From assembly GCA_044226035.1 (NCBI GenBank), contig JBGAHT010000024.1, positions 1 to 37,059 on the forward strand: DNA of 37,059 nt, read 5' to 3'. Both the position numbers and the translations under genes were made by a program. How positions within the stretch are numbered: position 1 is the stretch's first letter; every line of letters begins with the position of its first letter. The stretch comes from Pseudoluteimonas sp044226035. Lineage in GTDB: Bacteria > Pseudomonadota > Gammaproteobacteria > Xanthomonadales > Xanthomonadaceae. Below the pieces are notes generated by a model. The model did no database searches and was not told the origin of the DNA. It saw only the letters and a list, made by a program, of their open reading frames with translations. Shown here in pieces: positions 18,024-24,889 of the stretch.

Positions 18024-19214
18024 ATGAAGACCTTGCGCAAGAACCTCCTCGCCGGCATCGTCGGCGCGACCCTCGCCGCCGGCATCGCCGGGCAGGCCAT
18101 CGCCCGCGAGACGCCGCAGCAGCAGCGCGAAGACGCGCAGCACGACAACGGCCACGACAAGAACAAGGCCAAGCCGCAGCCGCAACAGGCGGCAAGGCCC
18201 GCGCCGCGCGCTGACACCGCACCCGCTCCCTCGCATCGCCCGGACCAGCGCGCCGACGAGGCGCGCCGGAATGCCGCGGCGCAGGCGCAAGCCCAACAGC
18301 AGCGCATGCAGCAACAGCGGCAGCAGCAACAGGAATTCGAACGCGCGCGCATGCAACAGCAACGCGCCGACCAGCAGCGGATGCAGGCGCAGCAGCAGGC
18401 CCGCGAGCAGGAAGCGCGCCGGCAACAACAGCTGGTGGCGCAGCAGCAGGCCCGCGAACAGGCCCAGCGCCAGCAAGCGCAACAACGCTCGGTGATGGAG
18501 CAGCAGCACCAGGCCGCCCTGCGCGCGGCCGACGACCGCCGTCGCGCCGAACAGGCCGAACAACGGGCGCGCGAACAGGTCCAGGCCCGGCAGCGCGAAC
18601 AGGCCAGGCTCAGCGAAGCCGAGCGCCAGCGCCGCATCGCCGAGCAGCGCGCGCAGGCCGAGCAGTACCGCCGCTACGTCGACGCGCGCCGCGACGCGGA
18701 ACGCCAGCGCATCCTGGCCCTGCAGCAGCAACGCCGGATCCAGCAGTACCAGTACCAGCAGTGGTACTGGGACCAGCAACGCGCGCTGCAGGCGCAATGG
18801 AATGCGCGGAACTACAGCTATTACAACGACCCGTACTACTACACGCCGGCGAGCTACCGCTACTACCGCGACGGCCGCTATTACCAGGTGAACCGCTATG
18901 CCGCGGACCTGTTGCAGCAGGCGGTGCGCTACGGCTACGAACAGGGCGTGCGCGCCGGTCGCGCCGACCGCCTCGACGGCTGGCGCAACGACTACCGCGG
19001 CAATTTCGCCTACATGGACGCCGACTACGGCTACAACGGCTATTACGTCGATCGCGACGACTACAACTACTACTTCCGCCAGGGATTCCAGCGCGGCTAT
19101 TCCGATGGCTACGGCCGCGACTACCGCTACGGCGCCTACGACAACCGCAACGGCAGCTACGACATCCTCGCCGCGGTGCTGGCCGCGATCCTCAACCTGC
19201 AGCCGTTCGGCTGA
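18024..19214 (+). CDS. Secreted Gln-rich coiled-coil protein with Tyr-rich C-terminus
   Basis: The 396-residue precursor has a signal peptide (MKTLRKNLLAGIVGATLAAG to about residue 28, A-I-A). Residues 30-235 are made of Q/R/E-rich sequence (QQQRMQQQRQQQQ, ERARMQQQRADQQ) that should form a long coiled coil. The last 150 residues are Tyr/Gly/Asp-rich (YNDPYYYTPASYRYYRDGRYY, VNRYAADLLQQAVRYGYEQGVRAGRADRL, YYFRQGFQRGYSDGYG). The GxxxGRADR and QGFxxGYxDGYG repeats look like calcium-free beta or helical turns; I know related secreted proteins but no function. GGGAG lies 8 bases before the ATG and a strong terminator follows. Confidence 0.87.
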   Translation: MKTLRKNLLAGIVGATLAAGIAGQAIARETPQQQREDAQHDNGHDKNKAKPQPQQAARPAPRADTAPAPSHRPDQRADEARRNAAAQAQAQQQRMQQQRQQQQEFERARMQQQRADQQRMQAQQQAREQEARRQQQLVAQQQAREQAQRQQAQQRSVMEQQHQAALRAADDRRRAEQAEQRAREQVQARQREQARLSEAERQRRIAEQRAQAEQYRRYVDARRDAERQRILALQQQRRIQQYQYQQWYWDQQRALQAQWNARNYSYYNDPYYYTPASYRYYRDGRYYQVNRYAADLLQQAVRYGYEQGVRAGRADRLDGWRNDYRGNFAYMDADYGYNGYYVDRDDYNYYFRQGFQRGYSDGYGRDYRYGAYDNRNGSYDILAAVLAAILNLQPFG

Positions 19215-19236
19215 TCGTACCGCCCATCCGCCCTCG

Positions 19237-19264
19237 ACGCCCGGCCATGCGCCGGGCGTTTTTT
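19237..19264 (+). terminator. Rho-independent terminator of the Gln-rich gene
   Basis: ACGCCCGGC (19237-19245) pairs with GCCGGGCGT (19251-19259), loop CATGC, followed by TTTTTT at 19259-19264. It is 22 bases after the stop codon of the Gln-rich gene. The opposite strand has no T-run, so it serves only this gene. Confidence 0.93.
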
Positions 19265-19272
19265 GTTCCGCC

Positions 19273-20049
19273 TCAAGCGCCGGCCGGCACCAGCACGCTG
19301 CAGCAGGTGGTCGCGCCCTCGGCCTTCTGCAGTTCCGACAGGTCGAGCGCGCGCAGGTCGATGCCGGCATCGCGCAGGCGCTGCGCGGTACGCGGGAACG
19401 ACGCGGGATACAGCACGGCGTCGCCGGCGCGCAGCGCGTTGGCCGCGTGTTCCTCGCCGGGATCGACTTCGATCCGGCGGTATCCGCCGAACGGATCGTC
19501 GACCAGCCAGCGCGGGTTGATGAGCACGGCGTCGTCGGCGACGGCGGTCACCGCGGACTTGAGGTGCAGGCATTCGCGCGTGCGCACGCCTTCGACCGAA
19601 TAGCCGTGCGGCGCGAGCAGCGCGCGCAGCTGTCCGAGACCGGCATCGTTGCTGCGCGCGGAACGCCCGACGTAGACCTTGCGCCCGATCCGCAGCACGT
19701 CGCCGCCGTCGAGGGTGCCGGGCGCCTCGATCCACGCCAGCGGCCGCAACGGGCGCAACGTTTCGGCCATGCTCGCGACTTCGCCGCGACGGCTTTCGGC
19801 GCCGGGCCGGGTCAGCACCGCGAGTTCGTCGACCACCACGGCGGTGTCCTCGACGAACACCGCGTCCGCCATCGCCGGCAGCGGCGGCGCCTGGCGCACC
19901 TCGCAACCCGCGGATTCGAGCGCGGCGACGTAGGCCGCGTGCTGGCGCCGCGCCAGCGCCAGGTCGATCGGCGAACGTTCGACGAACGACAGTTCGCAGG
20001 CGGCGAGCGCGTCGCCGACCTCGCGCACGATGGCGACGATCCGGCTCAC
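19273..20049 (-). CDS. ddaH: Dimethylarginine dimethylaminohydrolase
   Basis: The 258-residue product fits the DDAH/arginine deiminase superfamily, which hydrolyses N-methylated arginine to citrulline and methylamines. Active-site elements are visible: FVEDTAVV (residues 65-72), GTLDGGDVL around D114, LHLKSAV with H162, and TTCCSVLVP with C249. These agree in position with the Cys249/His162/position-114 triad reported for the Pseudomonas aeruginosa enzyme, though here position 114 is Asp where I recall Glu. Start is a GTG overlapping the stop of thpR by 4 bases (GTGA), so it is the third gene of a translationally coupled operon. Confidence 0.85.
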   Translation of the reverse strand: MSRIVAIVREVGDALAACELSFVERSPIDLALARRQHAAYVAALESAGCEVRQAPPLPAMADAVFVEDTAVVVDELAVLTRPGAESRRGEVASMAETLRPLRPLAWIEAPGTLDGGDVLRIGRKVYVGRSARSNDAGLGQLRALLAPHGYSVEGVRTRECLHLKSAVTAVADDAVLINPRWLVDDPFGGYRRIEVDPGEEHAANALRAGDAVLYPASFPRTAQRLRDAGIDLRALDLSELQKAEGATTCCSVLVPAGA

Positions 20050-20642
20050 GGCGCGAGCGCCCAACGCGCCAGCGGCATGTGCACGGTCCGGCCGAGCAGG
20101 CTGTGCACCAGCACGAATTCGCTTGCGCGCCAGCCGATGGCCGGCACCGGCTGCGGCGGCAGCACTAGCGCGTCGTAGGCCAGGGTCACGTGCGGCTCGA
20201 AGCTTGCGCGCGTCCATTGCGCCAGCCCGGCCCGGCGCAGCGACTGCCCGAGCCGCGCGTGGAAATCGCGCAGCGCCGCGTTGCCGGACGCCGACCTCAG
20301 CACGAAGGGTTTCTGCGGGCGGCGCACCGCGAAACTCGCGACCGTGTCGAAGGCGAGTTCGAAGCGCGACTCGCGCAGCGAGCCCGCCGCCTCCGTCGCG
20401 GCCGCGACCAGGTCGTCGGGCACGCCGGCCCAGTCGCCGAGGTGGAACAGGGTCACGTGCAGGCGATCGCCGCGCAACGGCTTTCCGCTCAGCCCGAGCG
20501 CGCGGCATTGCTCGGCCGCCAACGAGGAAATGCGCGCCGCGGTGGCGGCATCGGGAAACAGGGCGAGGAACAGCCGATCGGTCGGAACCGGCGATGCGAA
20601 TCCGTCGAAGCCCGCCTGCGCGCCTGGCGTGATCGCCGCCAT
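20046..20642 (-). CDS. thpR: RNA 2',3'-cyclic phosphodiesterase (ThpR, 2'-5' RNA ligase family)
   Basis: The 198-residue protein has the two HxT motifs of the 2H phosphoesterase family: RLHVTLFHLG and PHVTLAYD, which face each other in the active site. The family opens 2',3'-cyclic phosphates to 2'-phosphates and was described earlier as a ligase of tRNA halves. The ATG at 20642 shares one base with the stop of the DksA-like gene (TGATG), and its stop overlaps the GTG of ddaH by 4 bases. The protein is of normal length. Confidence 0.92.
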   Translation of the reverse strand: MAAITPGAQAGFDGFASPVPTDRLFLALFPDAATAARISSLAAEQCRALGLSGKPLRGDRLHVTLFHLGDWAGVPDDLVAAATEAAGSLRESRFELAFDTVASFAVRRPQKPFVLRSASGNAALRDFHARLGQSLRRAGLAQWTRASFEPHVTLAYDALVLPPQPVPAIGWRASEFVLVHSLLGRTVHMPLARWALAP

Positions 20643-20908
20643 CAGCGCAGCTGGCTGTCCTTGCTGCCGCGGCGGTTGTAGCCGCTGGCCGCGCCTTCCT
20701 CGGCGTCGTGCGCCTGCTGGCACTGCACGCACAGGCGCACGCCGGGCACCGCCTTGCGCCGCGCCTCGGGAATCGGCGCGTCGCATTCCTCGCAGCGCTC
20801 GCGGCCCGGGCCTTGCGGCAAGCGGCTGCGCGCGCGCTTGATCGCGTCCTTCACGGTCGCGTCGATCTGGTCCTGCACCGCGCCGTCGCCGGCCCAACCG
20901 GTGGCCAT
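20642..20908 (-). CDS. DksA/TraR-type C4 zinc-finger protein
   Basis: The 88-residue protein resembles the YbiI-type DksA/TraR short family: an N-terminal helix rich in Ala/Asp (VQDQIDATVKDAIKRAR) and the zinc knuckle RCEECDAPIPEARRKAVPGVRLCVQCQQAHD with four Cys. Short DksA-like proteins lack the long coiled coil of true DksA and may contact RNA polymerase. The ATG at 20908 was chosen since GGAGG is 7 bases upstream; an ATG at 20914 is too close to it. It leads the operon with thpR and ddaH. Confidence 0.87.
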   Translation of the reverse strand: MATGWAGDGAVQDQIDATVKDAIKRARSRLPQGPGRERCEECDAPIPEARRKAVPGVRLCVQCQQAHDAEEGAASGYNRRGSKDSQLR

Positions 20909-20991
20909 CGCCATTCCTCCATCCAATGGCGACAGCTTAGCCCCGCGCCGGATGCGGCGCACCGCGCACGGGCGATGCGCCGCGCCCGCGT

Positions 20992-21423
20992 TCAGCGACA
21001 GTGGCCGTAACGGTCCGGCGACGCGCGCGGCCCGCCCTTCCAGCCCGGCGGATTTTCCCAGTTGCTGCCCTTGCCGCCGGCCGGTCCCGGCGGGTTGCGG
21101 TCGTTGTCGTACCAGCAGCGCGCGGCCTGATTCCAGAACCCGTGCCTGGGATGCCAGTAGCCGTAGGCCGGATTGAAGTAGTAACCGCCGTCGACCAGGC
21201 GGAACTCGTAGCGATGCCCGTTGGCCACCCACCAGCGTCGATCCGGCGACGCGCCCGGCCCGCCTTTCCAGCCCGGCGGGTTTTCCCAGTTGCTGCCCCT
21301 GCCGCCGGCCGGTCCGGGCGGATTGCCGTCGTGGTCGTGGCGGTAGTCGTGCGCAGCGGCGACACCGGCCGCCGACAGCGCCAGCAACGCGAAGCCGATC
21401 ATCGTGTTCCGTCGAACGTTCAT
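20992..21423 (-). CDS. Secreted protein with a duplicated NPPGPAGG/PPGWKGGP unit
   Basis: The 143-residue precursor has a signal peptide (residues 1-23, ending VAAA) and two copies of a motif: NPPGPAGGRGSNWENPPG-WKGGP-ASPDR and NPPGPAGGKGSNWENPPG-WKGGP-ASPDR. Between them lies YRFEFRLVDGG-type sequence with YYFNPAYGYWHPRHGFWNQAARCWYDND. The repeat units are 31 residues each, from DNA copies of 93 bases. Function unknown; the Pro/Gly/Trp-rich motif suggests a surface or cell-wall-binding protein. Start: the second of two adjacent ATGs (21423) has GGAGG 6 bases upstream; the first (21426) has it 3 bases upstream. Confidence 0.75.
   Translation of the reverse strand: MNVRRNTMIGFALLALSAAGVAAAHDYRHDHDGNPPGPAGGRGSNWENPPGWKGGPGASPDRRWWVANGHRYEFRLVDGGYYFNPAYGYWHPRHGFWNQAARCWYDNDRNPPGPAGGKGSNWENPPGWKGGPRASPDRYGHCR
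21011..21103. repeat. Direct repeat copy A in the secreted-protein gene
   Basis: This 93-base stretch is about 90 percent identical to 21239-21331, with the copies 228 bases apart. Both encode the same peptide unit of the secreted protein. The duplication is internal to the gene and in frame. Confidence 0.9.
21239..21331. repeat. Direct repeat copy B in the secreted-protein gene
   Basis: This is the second copy of the 93-base unit. Differences to copy A are nearly all single-base changes at synonymous or conservative positions, so the peptide is kept under selection. Confidence 0.9.
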
Positions 21424-21544
21424 CATTGCCCTCCTCGTGCGTCATCGCACGCTTGGGCAACGGACAGCGTCGCGTGCAGGTTGACCGCCGGGCCGGATGC
21501 GCGCGCCGGCCGTTCATGCACGATCCATGCGCGCGGCGCGGGTG

Positions 21545-21550
21545 TATAAC
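21545..21550 (+). promoter_or_regulatory. Possible -10 element of the peroxiredoxin gene
   Basis: TATAAC stands 28 bases before the ATG at 21578, in otherwise GC-rich sequence. No clear -35 hexamer is seen at 16-18 bases. Confidence 0.35.
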
Positions 21551-21577
21551 GCGACCTCCCCACCCGCGGAGCCACGC

Positions 21578-22129
21578 ATGATTCGCCCGACCACGATCGC
21601 GATCCTCGCCGCCTGCACCGCCGCCTTCGCCGCGCCCGCGTTCGCCGCGCTCGAAGCCGGCGCCAAGGCGCCCGATTTCACCGCGCCCGCCTACCTCGCC
21701 GGCAAGCCGTTCACCTTCAAGCTCGCCGACGCGCTCAAGCGCGGCCCGGTGGTGGTGTACTTCTTCCCCGCCGCGCACACGCCCGGCTGCAACCTCGAGG
21801 CGCACCTGTTCTCCGAGGCCATCGACAAGTTCAAGGCGCAGCACGCGACGGTGATCGGCGTCACCGCCGGCAACACCGACCAGCTCGCCGATTTCTCGAA
21901 GGAAACCGAGCATTGCGGCGGCAAGTTCCCGGTCGCCGCGGATCCGGGCGCGAAGATCGCCGCGCAGTACGACGCGGTGCTCGACCAGAAGCCGGACTGG
22001 TCGAACCGCACGTCCTACGCGATCGCCCCCGACGGCAGCATCGCCGCGGTGCATTCCGACCTCAACCCGAACCTGCACGTGAAGGCGATGCTGGACGCGG
22101 TGAAGGCGCTGGAAACGGCGAATCCGTAG
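21578..22129 (+). CDS. Secreted AhpC/TSA-family peroxiredoxin
   Basis: The 183-residue precursor has a signal peptide (to AFAAPAFA, residue 23) and a peroxiredoxin domain with the signature VVYFFPAAHTPGCNLEAHLF, giving C71 as the peroxidatic Cys. In bacterioferritin comigratory proteins a resolving Cys lies 5 residues later; here this is H76. Another Cys in ETEHCGGKFPVAAD could serve instead, or the enzyme may use a thioredoxin-like partner. It is presumably periplasmic and removes peroxides. The ATG at 21578 was chosen to keep the signal peptide of normal length. It converges with the YciI gene. Confidence 0.9.
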   Translation: MIRPTTIAILAACTAAFAAPAFAALEAGAKAPDFTAPAYLAGKPFTFKLADALKRGPVVVYFFPAAHTPGCNLEAHLFSEAIDKFKAQHATVIGVTAGNTDQLADFSKETEHCGGKFPVAADPGAKIAAQYDAVLDQKPDWSNRTSYAIAPDGSIAAVHSDLNPNLHVKAMLDAVKALETANP

Positions 22130-22145
22130 CGGCAAGCGGCGGTTC

Positions 22146-22175
22146 GGCGCCCGTGCTCACTCCGGCGCGGGCGCC
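22146..22175. terminator. Hairpin between convergent genes
   Basis: GGCGCCCG (22146-22153) and CGGGCGCC (22168-22175) form a perfect 8-bp stem with a 14-base loop over the end of the YciI gene. There is no T-run, so this is only a terminator-like structure. Confidence 0.3.
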
Positions 22176-22627
22176 TGCAGTTTCTCGTGCAGCTCCGGGA
22201 TCAGCATGGTCGCGGCGCTGCCGTACCAGGCGTGGTAGTCGGCGACCATCTCGCCGCTGGCGAGCACCGGGTCGGCGGCGGCCAGCGCCTTCGCCTCGTC
22301 GATGCTTTCCACCGCGAACACGAACAACCCGCGCCAACCGTCCGGATCGTTCGCGAACGGACCGGCCAGCACCAGCTTCCCGTCCTTCGCCAGGCGCTGC
22401 ATGTTGGCGAAATGCCCGGCGAACATCGCGTCGCGTTTTTCGCCGTCGGGCACGCGCGTCGGCCCGGTCCGGAGGATGACCAGCACGTAGCGGCGCATGC
22501 CGTGTGCGTCGGCGCCGGTCTTGCTTGCGAGATCGGCGTCGAACGTCGGCGGCTTCGTCGTTTCCTGCGCGAACGCGGACGCGGATGCGACGCAGAACGC
22601 CAGGGCCAGCAGGGTCTTGCGCGGCAT
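22157..22627 (-). CDS. YciI-like domain protein with signal peptide
   Basis: The 156-residue product starts MPRKTLLALAFCVASASAFA (signal peptide) and has a YciI-like fold: MRRYVLVILRTGPTR, HFANMQRLAKDGKLVLAGPFAND, GLFVFAVESIDEAKALAAADPVLASGEMVADYHAWYG. The H in GHFANM is the usual conserved position. The family is a ferredoxin-like fold with an unknown activity, and most members are cytoplasmic, so an exported form is less common. The ATG at 22627 follows GGAGGGAC; a TAGACT box lies 27 bases upstream. Confidence 0.85.
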   Translation of the reverse strand: MPRKTLLALAFCVASASAFAQETTKPPTFDADLASKTGADAHGMRRYVLVILRTGPTRVPDGEKRDAMFAGHFANMQRLAKDGKLVLAGPFANDPDGWRGLFVFAVESIDEAKALAAADPVLASGEMVADYHAWYGSAATMLIPELHEKLQAPAPE

Positions 22628-22718
22628 GTCCGTCCCTCCGCCATCGACGGCCGAGTCTAGTCCTGCGGCGGCCACCCGGGCCCGCCGGGATACCGGCCGA
22701 TACCGCTGGAGAGGCAAG

Positions 22719-22752
22719 TTTTGCTTGACATAATGTTAAATATACTTACCAT
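22719..22752 (+). promoter_or_regulatory. A+T-rich promoter/operator of the membrane protein-Xre pair
   Basis: This 34-base A+T-rich island stands out in the GC-rich window. It contains TTGACA (22725-22730) with a 16-base spacer to TACCAT (22747-22752, 4 of 6 to consensus), and also TATACT (22741-22746, 5 of 6), whose upstream -35 would be weak. GTTAAATATACTTAC inside it is an imperfect dyad and could bind the Xre protein encoded downstream. Confidence 0.5.
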
Positions 22753-22753
22753 C

Positions 22754-22789
22754 ATGACTGCCATTCATGACACGAGACCGGCCCCATGA
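22754..22789 (+). other. Possible leader peptide in front of the membrane protein gene
   Basis: A short open frame, MTAIHDTRPAP, starts at ATG 22754 and ends in TGA 22787-22789. The last four bases ATGA overlap the ATG at 22786 of the membrane protein gene. If the TATACT box is the -10 element, transcription starts almost at the ATG 22754. The frame is short and may be chance. Confidence 0.3.
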
Positions 22790-23211
22790 CCCTGATCGAA
22801 AAGCGCGCCTGGCTGACCCTGTGGACCATGTGCCCGGTCTACCTCGTCTATTTCGCGATCCAGGTCGGCTGGCCGGACTGGCCGTCGGGGTTCCTGGCGA
22901 AGTTCGGGCTGCTGGCCGCGGTCGCCGGCCTGCACGCGATCGGCTACATCGCCGGCGAACTCGTGTTCCGCTATCGCAATCGCGAGGACGGACTGCAGCA
23001 GGACGAGCGCGACGACGCCATCGACGCGCGCGCCACGCGCGCGGCCTACTTCGTGCTGATCTCCGGCACCATCCTCGCCGGCGCGATCATGCCGTTCACC
23101 GACCGCGGCTGGAAGGTCGCGAACACGGCGCTGCTGTTCATCGTGCTGTCGGAAACCCTGCGCGCGGTGCTGACCGTGCGCGGCTATCGCCGGCCGGCGC
23201 TGGCGCACTGA
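22786..23211 (+). CDS. Four-helix membrane protein, partner of Xre regulator
   Basis: The 141-residue protein has four hydrophobic segments: LTLWTMCPVYLVYFAIQV, FGLLAAVAGLHAIGYIAGELV, AAYFVLISGTILAGAIM and VANTALLFIVLSETLRAVL. Between segments 2 and 3 is a charged loop LQQDERDDAIDARATRA. Proteins of this type (DUF2178-like) are commonly found next to a small Xre/YozG-type regulator, as here, but no function is established. It is probably in the inner membrane. Its stop is 2 bases before the GTG of the regulator, so they are coupled. Confidence 0.8.
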   Translation: MTLIEKRAWLTLWTMCPVYLVYFAIQVGWPDWPSGFLAKFGLLAAVAGLHAIGYIAGELVFRYRNREDGLQQDERDDAIDARATRAAYFVLISGTILAGAIMPFTDRGWKVANTALLFIVLSETLRAVLTVRGYRRPALAH

Positions 23212-23213
23212 CC

Positions 23214-23429
23214 GTGGCCAACGAGATCAAGCTGCTGCGCTTCCTCGCCCAGGACATGACCCAGGCCGAACTCGGCAAGCGCGTGGGCCTGACCCGGCAG
23301 ACCATCGCCGCGATCGAACAGGAACGCTATTCGCCCTCGCTCGAGGTCGCATTCCGCATCGCGCACGTGTTCGGGAAGCGCGTCGACGAGGTGTTCCACT
23401 GGTCGCCGCCGGACGGCGGACCCGGCTAG
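23214..23429 (+). CDS. Xre-family helix-turn-helix regulator (YozG type)
   Basis: The 71-residue protein is a single HTH_3 domain: KLLRFLAQDMTQAELGKRVGLTRQTIAAIEQERYSPSLEVAFRIAHVFGKRVDEVF. It starts with GTG at 23214, 2 bases after the stop of the membrane protein gene. Small regulators of this shape usually bind their own promoter; here the A+T-rich island at 22719-22752 is the obvious site (inference). The stop codon shares bases with the convergent M14 gene's stop (CTAG, 23426-23429). Confidence 0.92.
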   Translation: MANEIKLLRFLAQDMTQAELGKRVGLTRQTIAAIEQERYSPSLEVAFRIAHVFGKRVDEVFHWSPPDGGPG

Positions 23430-24355
23430 CGACCCGGGTTCGCCAGCGCGAAATCGATCGCCGCGCGCACCGCGGCCGCCTGCGCCTCGTTGCACTGTTC
23501 CGGCGTGGCGCGCGGGCTGTCCGGATAGACCTCGGTGGTGGTCACGTATCGCGCATCGGTGATGCCGGCGCACAGGCCGAGCGGCGTGTAGTCGTACTCG
23601 ATCACGCCCGGCGCGACCACCGGCGAACCGATGATGGTGCCGTCCGGATCCGCCGGCGCGATGTGCGTCACCTTCGCGACATCGGCGTTGATCGCCCGCT
23701 GGAACGCGGGCTGCGGACGCGCGCTGTCGGCGCACAGGTAGAAGCCGTCGGGGATCGTGCCGGGTTCGTAGTCCTTGCCGTCGCGCGCGGCCAAGGCAGG
23801 ACGGAATTCGCTCTCGTCGCTGTCGGTGGTTTCGTGCAGGTCGATGTGCACGAGGAAGCGCCCGAGCAGCGGCGCGACCAGCCGCATCAGCGCCGCCGAT
23901 TCGGCCGCCGGGCTGCCTGCGCGGAAATTGCGGTTCGGATCGAGCGCGTCCGGGTTCCAGCGATGGATGCGTTCGTAGGCCCACGGGCTGACGCACGGGG
24001 CGGCGAGCAGGTTCGCCTTGCCGGCGTAGCGGCCCGCATCGCGTTGCAGGAAACGTAACGCGCCGTGCACGCCGCTGGTTTCGTAGCCGTGCACGCCGCC
24101 GGTGACGAGCACGATGGGGAGCGAATCGCTCCAATCGCGGCTGCGCAGCGCGAACAGCGGATAGGTTCCGTCCGGCGCGTATTCGAGCTCGCCGTAGCGT
24201 TCGACGTCGAATTCGCCGCGCAAGGCGTCGATCTTCGCAACGACTTCATCCGCGTAGCTGCGTTGCTTGCGCTGGCGCGCGCGCCATGCGGCCTTTTCCG
24301 CCGCGCCCCATGGCTGTCCGGGCGTTCCGATCGGATACGGCGTGGTGGCGGTCAT
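23426..24355 (-). CDS. M14-family zinc metallopeptidase/deacylase
   Basis: The 309-residue protein has the M14-type zinc site GGVHGYETSG (HxxE) with IDLHETTDSDESEF supplying the third His, plus DALDPNRNF (NRNF motif) and a C-terminal TTTEVYPD segment. It resembles succinylglutamate desuccinylase/aspartoacylase-like and M14 peptidases. No signal peptide is present, so it is cytoplasmic. The substrate is not known. The ATG at 24355 is preceded by TAGATT about 25 bases upstream. It converges with the Xre gene, sharing the CTAG. Confidence 0.85.
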   Translation of the reverse strand: MTATTPYPIGTPGQPWGAAEKAAWRARQRKQRSYADEVVAKIDALRGEFDVERYGELEYAPDGTYPLFALRSRDWSDSLPIVLVTGGVHGYETSGVHGALRFLQRDAGRYAGKANLLAAPCVSPWAYERIHRWNPDALDPNRNFRAGSPAAESAALMRLVAPLLGRFLVHIDLHETTDSDESEFRPALAARDGKDYEPGTIPDGFYLCADSARPQPAFQRAINADVAKVTHIAPADPDGTIIGSPVVAPGVIEYDYTPLGLCAGITDARYVTTTEVYPDSPRATPEQCNEAQAAAVRAAIDFALANPGR

Positions 24356-24554
24356 GATCGCGCTCGCGGTGTGTCCACGACCTAATCTAGCACCGCGAAT
24401 AACGCCGGCTTCACGGACCGGGCGCAGATATCGCGTAGGATGGCCCGGCACCTCGTTGCCACGTGCGTCCCGTCCGACCGCTTGCTCCGTCGCTCGCTGC
24501 GCTTCCTTCCACGCGTCACGCCCTTCACCGGGCGGCGTTCCACCGGGAGCCGCC

Positions 24555-24878
24555 ATGCCGGGTTGCGGGATCCGCGAAACCGATGCGCCGCACTGCGATC
24601 GCTGCGACGCGGTCTGTTGCCGCCTGACCGTGGTGCTGATGCCGGAAGACCGCGTTCCCGCGCGCTTCACCGCGCGCAACGCGCACGGCGTCGAGGTGAT
24701 GGCCCGCGACGAGGAAGGCTGGTGCGTCGCCATCGATGCGGCGCGCATGTGTTGTTCGATCTACGAACAGCGCCCCGCGATCTGCCGCAAGTTCCCGATG
24801 GGCGGCCCCGCCTGCCGCGAAGTGCGCGCCGATCATGCCGACCGCAACGCGCGCGGCATCCCGCTGCAACTGTACTGA
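24555..24878 (+). CDS. YkgJ-family cysteine-cluster protein
   Basis: The 107-residue protein has cysteines in the YkgJ/CxxCxxCC pattern: HCDRCDAVCCRL, WCV, MCCSIYEQRPAICRKFP and PACREV. The family is thought to bind zinc or an iron-sulfur cluster; the function is unknown. GGGAG is 6 bases before the ATG. It is the first of three small genes with gaps of 11 and 18 bases. Confidence 0.88.
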   Translation: MPGCGIRETDAPHCDRCDAVCCRLTVVLMPEDRVPARFTARNAHGVEVMARDEEGWCVAIDAARMCCSIYEQRPAICRKFPMGGPACREVRADHADRNARGIPLQLY

Positions 24879-24889
24879 CCGGAGAACCG

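Noticed and set aside
18270..18500. CAG/CAA-rich stretch as a microsatellite or CRISPR-like repeat
   Set aside because: The units are irregular and keep one long reading frame, which fits a coiled-coil coding region; no fixed repeat and spacer pattern exists.
17883..19370. 495-residue minus-strand open frame with long Val/Ala/Leu runs
   Set aside because: It is the antisense of the CAG-rich coiled-coil gene; the runs come from the complement of Gln codons, not from true membrane segments.
22725..22746. TTGACA and TATACT as one sigma-70 promoter
   Set aside because: Only 10 bases separate them, so they cannot work as a -35/-10 pair; each may belong to a different promoter reading.
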